Assembly: GCF_902491705.1 (NCBI RefSeq)
Contig: NZ_CABUIW010000045.1
Location: 1-17,652, forward strand
DNA: 17,652 bases
DNA from: an uncultured Lactobacillus sp.
GTDB lineage: Bacteria; Bacillota; Bacilli; Lactobacillales; Lactobacillaceae
Reading direction: 5' to 3'
Of the stretch, positions 15,360 to 17,652 are shown one piece after another. A program made the position numbers and the translations under genes. Under the pieces are notes generated by a model, which saw only the letters and a list, made by a program, of their open reading frames with translations, was not told the origin of the DNA and searched no databases. How positions within the stretch are numbered: the stretch's first letter is position 1; the number at the start of each line of letters is the position of its first letter.

Positions 15360-15648
15360 ATCAAGATAACAAGCGACGAAGAAAAGATAAGTAGTTAGCG
15401 TGTACCGTCAAAGAGAGCTGCGAATGGTGAAATGCAGTACGGAAAGACCTAATGAAAATGGTCTTGGAGTCCATTGAAATGCAAGCATTAGTAAGCAGTT
15501 CACGGGGGATGCCCGATATAGCATTCGAGTATAATTTCTTAATTAAGAAACGTACTTAGTAAGGATATTGATGTGAATTAATATCGAATATGGGTGGTAA
15601 CACGCTAAAGCGTCCCTAGGCTGATATAGCCTTGGGGCGCTTTTTTTT
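15360..15648 (+). promoter_or_regulatory. T-box leader, methionine-type specifier (ATG)
   Basis: This leader fills the roughly 450-base gap between genes. Stem I is visible: AAGA (15384-15387) next to the AGTAG loop-E motif, CCGT/ACGG (15405-15408 with 15439-15442), the AAAGAGAG bulge, and CTGC/GCAG (15418-15421 with 15434-15437) closing the GAATGGTG apical loop. The specifier position, just before TCTT (15462-15465), which pairs with AAGA, reads ATG (15458-15460), the methionine codon. The T-box TGGGTGGTAACACGC (15591-15605) carries TGGT, complementary to the ACCA end of tRNA-Met. The antiterminator is GGG+ACGC with GCGTCCC (15592-15616). The competing terminator is 15610-15640 with eight Ts (15641-15648). 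Uncharged tRNA would stabilise the antiterminator and let transcription reach the downstream genes. Confidence 0.9.
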
Positions 15649-15679
15649 CGCCATTTTTAATAAATAGGGAGATAAGAAT

Positions 15680-16804
15680 ATGAGTAAAACTTTAGTACAT
15701 TATGATATTGTTGGTAGTTTTTTAAGACCAGAAAACTTAAAAAAGGCACGTGCTGATTTTGCGGCAAATAAGATTTCTGCAGCTGATTTAAAAAAGGTTG
15801 AAGATGAAGAAATTGCTAAATTAGTAAAAAAGGAAGAAGAAGCTGGTTTAAAAATTGTCACTGATGGTGAATTTAGAAGAAGTTACTGGCACCTTGATAC
15901 TTTCTGGGGCTTTGGCGGGATCGAACATGTACAAGCAGAACATGGTTATCAATTTAATGGCGAAGAAACTCGTAAAGATGCTGCTAAAGTAGTTGGAAAA
16001 ATTACTTATCAACCAGGACATCCCGATGTTAAAGCCTTTGATTATTTGAAGCAATTAACAGCTGACAGTGATGTAATTCCTCGTCAAAGTATTCCTTCTC
16101 CAGCACAATTTTACTGTGAATTAATTTGTCGTAATGATGAACTAATTGCAGCAACTGATCGCATTTATCCGGATCACAATGATTTAGCTCATGATGTTTC
16201 TCAAGCCTATCATGATTTGATTTTGGATCTTTACAATCATGGTGCTCGTGATATTAAGCTGGATGATTGTACTTGGGGCGTTTTAGCCGATGATAAATTC
16301 TGGCCAGCATTTTCTGAAAAAGGTCGTTTGCAAAGGGATGAAATTTCTAGCTTGTACCAAAAGATTAACGAAGATGCATTGGTTGATTTGCCAGCTGATT
16401 TAAGAATTTCAACTCATATCTGCCGCGGCAATTATGATTCACATTGGGCAGCTCAAGGTGGATATGCTCCAGTTGCTAAGTACGTCTTTAAAGAAAAGGG
16501 TGTTGATGCCTTTTACCTTGAATTTGATGATGAAAGATCTGGTAATTTTGAGCCTATTAAAGAAGTAGCGCCAGATAAGGAAGTGGTCCTAGGTTTAGTA
16601 ACTACTAAGAAACCAGAATTAGAAAAAGCAGAAGATTTAATTGCTCGTATTAAAGAAGCAAGTGCATACCATGATTTGGATAATTTGTCTTTAAGCACTC
16701 AATGTGGTTTTGCTTCAACTGAAGAGGGTAATCATTTAACAGAAGACGATGAATGGAAAAAGATTGCTTTAGTAATCGATACTGCTAAGCAAGTTTGGAA
16801 ATAA
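15680..16804 (+). CDS. MetE-like cobalamin-independent methyltransferase (YxjG/YxjH type)
   Basis: This 374-residue protein corresponds to the catalytic C-terminal half of MetE, without the N-terminal half. In Bacillus such short proteins are YxjG and YxjH. It would methylate homocysteine to methionine, using a zinc-bound thiolate. The zinc ligands are visible: His246 and Cys248 in STHICRGN, Glu281 in FYLEFDD and Cys342 in STQCGFAS. The opening VGSFLRPENLKKAR and DGEFRRSYWHLD (62-73) are family marks, and DIKLDDCTWG (191-200) lies at the substrate acid. The methyl donor of this short subfamily is not certain. It is the first gene after the methionine T-box, with a microprotein ORF and luxS following, which fits homocysteine recycling. 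The ribosome site GGGAGA is at normal spacing. Confidence 0.88.
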   Translation: MSKTLVHYDIVGSFLRPENLKKARADFAANKISAADLKKVEDEEIAKLVKKEEEAGLKIVTDGEFRRSYWHLDTFWGFGGIEHVQAEHGYQFNGEETRKDAAKVVGKITYQPGHPDVKAFDYLKQLTADSDVIPRQSIPSPAQFYCELICRNDELIAATDRIYPDHNDLAHDVSQAYHDLILDLYNHGARDIKLDDCTWGVLADDKFWPAFSEKGRLQRDEISSLYQKINEDALVDLPADLRISTHICRGNYDSHWAAQGGYAPVAKYVFKEKGVDAFYLEFDDERSGNFEPIKEVAPDKEVVLGLVTTKKPELEKAEDLIARIKEASAYHDLDNLSLSTQCGFASTEEGNHLTEDDEWKKIALVIDTAKQVWK

Positions 16805-16842
16805 TTTAAAAGCAAACTATTAATGAATAGGAGGACAAGAAA

Positions 16843-16929
16843 ATGAAACAGAAATTATGGATATCACTTCAGGTTATTTGGGGATTGCTCATTTGTCTTG
16901 GCCTCTACGTCTTTGCAAATTTGTCGTGA
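16843..16929 (+). CDS. 28-residue putative single-span membrane microprotein
   Basis: ATG at 16843 is preceded by a perfect AGGAGGA (16829-16835) with 7-base spacing, the best ribosome site in the window. The frame reads MKQKLWISLQVIWGLLICLGL and then YVFANLS to a TGA at 16927. After a basic N-terminus (Lys2, Lys4) one uninterrupted hydrophobic segment (about 5-26) could cross the membrane with the N-terminus inside. It lies 38 bases after the MetE-like gene and 64 bases before luxS on the same strand, so it would be expressed from the T-box operon. I recognise no family. A leader or coupling role for luxS translation, or a membrane partner of a transporter, are guesses. The ribosome site and composition make chance less likely, but the ORF is short. 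Confidence 0.6.
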   Translation: MKQKLWISLQVIWGLLICLGLYVFANLS

Positions 16930-16993
16930 AAAATTACCAAGAGCATTATAATTAATCTAAAAATAATTTATATATAAAAGGAGAAGAATTCAT

Positions 16994-17467
16994 ATGGCTA
17001 AAGTAGAAAGTTTTACATTAGATCACACTAAAGTTAAGGCACCTTACGTTCGTTTAATTACTGTTGAAGAAGGTCCTAAAGGCGATAAAATTTCAAATTA
17101 TGATTTACGCTTAGTTCAACCTAACGAAAATGCCATTCCTACTGGTGGTTTACATACTATTGAACACTTGCTTGCTAGTTTGCTTCGTGACCGTCTTGAT
17201 GGCGTAATCGATTGTTCACCATTTGGCTGTAGAACTGGTTTCCACTTGATTGTCTGGGGTGAACATTCAACTACTGAGGTTGCAAAAGCACTTAAATCTT
17301 CTCTTGAAGAGATCCGTGACACTATCACTTGGGAAGATGTACCAGGTACAACCATTAAAACTTGTGGTAACTATCGTGATCACTCATTGTTCACTGCAAA
17401 AGAATGGTGCCGCGACATTCTTGAAAAAGGCATCAGTGATGATCCATTTAACAGAAATGTGATTTAG
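16994..17467 (+). CDS. luxS: S-ribosylhomocysteine lyase LuxS
   Basis: This 157-residue enzyme cleaves S-ribosylhomocysteine to homocysteine and 4,5-dihydroxy-2,3-pentanedione, the precursor of autoinducer-2. The metal site is complete: His54 and His58 in HTIEH, with Glu57 as the catalytic base, and Cys124 in TCGNYRDHS. The catalytic cysteine is Cys79 in SPFGCRTGF. Length is normal. AAAGGAGA (16977-16984) lies 9 bases upstream. It is the last gene of the T-box operon with the MetE-like enzyme, which would use its homocysteine product. A lone TATAAT at 16947-16952 lacks a partner -35 box. No terminator is visible in the 41 bases between the stop codon and the insertion sequence. Confidence 0.96.
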   Translation: MAKVESFTLDHTKVKAPYVRLITVEEGPKGDKISNYDLRLVQPNENAIPTGGLHTIEHLLASLLRDRLDGVIDCSPFGCRTGFHLIVWGEHSTTEVAKALKSSLEEIRDTITWEDVPGTTIKTCGNYRDHSLFTAKEWCRDILEKGISDDPFNRNVI

Positions 17468-17508
17468 TCAATTAATAATTCAAAAAAATAAGATTCAGTA
17501 AGTTATAT

Positions 17509-17652
17509 TGAAGTGGGACCTAAAAAGTAGACATTTTAAAACATAGGATTAATAGAGGCTTGATTCCGATATTCTTTCGGAGTTAAGCCTTTTAATCTGC
17601 TCTTTATCCTTTCTTCGTTATAGTATTTGATATATTCCTCTATAGCTTGAGC
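17509..17652 (-). mobile_element. IS3-family (IS150-type) element, right end, truncated by window edge
   Basis: The element begins at about 17509 with TGAAGTGGGACC and continues to AGACATTTTA, the counterpart of the end at 66-36 (24 of 29 matches). Inside it runs the 3' end of the transposase on the minus strand. Its border lies 41 bases after the luxS stop. The flanking bases cannot be compared with the other side because the rest of the element is outside the window. It is in the same orientation as the left element, so both could be copies of one IS. Confidence 0.8.
17536..17652 (-). CDS. IS3-family transposase orfB, C-terminal fragment (partial)
   Basis: The minus strand reads in frame AQAIEEYIKYYNEERIKSRL, then KGLTPKEYRNQASINPMF and a TAA stop at 17538-17536. 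This is the standard end of the DDE (rve) integrase domain of IS150-group transposases: a YNxxR-xxxLKGLTPxEYR motif follows the catalytic glutamate helix. Only the last 38 codons are present. The N-terminal part, including the catalytic acids, is outside the window. Confidence 0.85.
   Translation of the reverse strand, partial: AQAIEEYIKYYNEERIKSRLKGLTPKEYRNQASINPMF

Noticed and set aside
16823..16846. Seven-codon ORF starting ATGAATAGGAGG just before the microprotein
   Set aside because: Its start lies upstream of, and its sequence contains, the AGGAGGA ribosome site of the microprotein. It has no ribosome site of its own. The overlap with the microprotein start looks incidental.
16947..16952. 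TATAAT upstream of luxS as a separate luxS promoter
   Set aside because: No -35 hexamer lies 16-18 bases upstream, and perfect TATAAT words are frequent in such AT-rich DNA. Not listed as a feature, though an internal promoter is not excluded.
1..17652. CRISPR array, prophage, toxin-antitoxin or defence island
   Set aside because: No regularly spaced repeats, phage structural genes, paired small toxin/antitoxin genes or nuclease/helicase defence genes were found. All large ORFs have ordinary metabolic, transport, surface or regulatory assignments.

Overview
The window looks like chromosomal DNA of a host-associated Lactobacillus, most likely of the gasseri/johnsonii group. The basis is low GC content, strong AGGAGG-type ribosome sites, a choloylglycine-family bile salt hydrolase with lactobacillar features, YSIRK-like and LPQTG surface-protein signals, a malolactic enzyme, and a LuxS. 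The species call rests on recognising protein sequences, not on a search.

Layout. Both ends lie inside IS3-family (IS150-type) insertion sequences. At the left edge (1-66) there is a left terminal repeat and the first eight codons of orfA. At the right edge (17509-17652) there is the other terminal repeat and the last 38 codons of the orfB transposase. The two ends match at 24 of 29 positions and both transposases run on the minus strand. The window may therefore be a whole assembly contig bounded by copies of a repeated element.

From left to right: ltrA-like membrane protein (minus); a LysR regulator (minus) divergent from a malolactic enzyme gene, with a shared palindrome between them; a MATE efflux pump (minus); two consecutive exported proteins, an unanchored beta-helix-like protein and a 940-residue LPQTG wall-anchored protein; rarA (replication-fork AAA+ ATPase); bile salt hydrolase; a MarR regulator overlapping an MFS drug exporter, followed closely by an L,D-transpeptidase-like protein; and a T-box leader with an apparent methionine (ATG) specifier. 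The leader precedes a MetE-like methyltransferase, a 28-codon membrane microprotein ORF and luxS.

How the genes work together. LuxS releases homocysteine from S-ribosylhomocysteine, and the MetE-like enzyme could methylate it back to methionine. The T-box would open the operon when uncharged tRNA-Met accumulates, so AI-2 output may be tied to methionine supply. The bile salt hydrolase, two exporters and an envelope enzyme suggest gut stress tolerance (inference). The malolactic pair suggests acid handling, although no malate transporter is adjacent.

The least explained items are the microprotein, the beta-helix protein with a strongly basic linker, and a perfect 12-bp inverted repeat over the ltrA ribosome site. 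No CRISPR array, prophage, tRNA, rRNA or recognisable defence system was seen.
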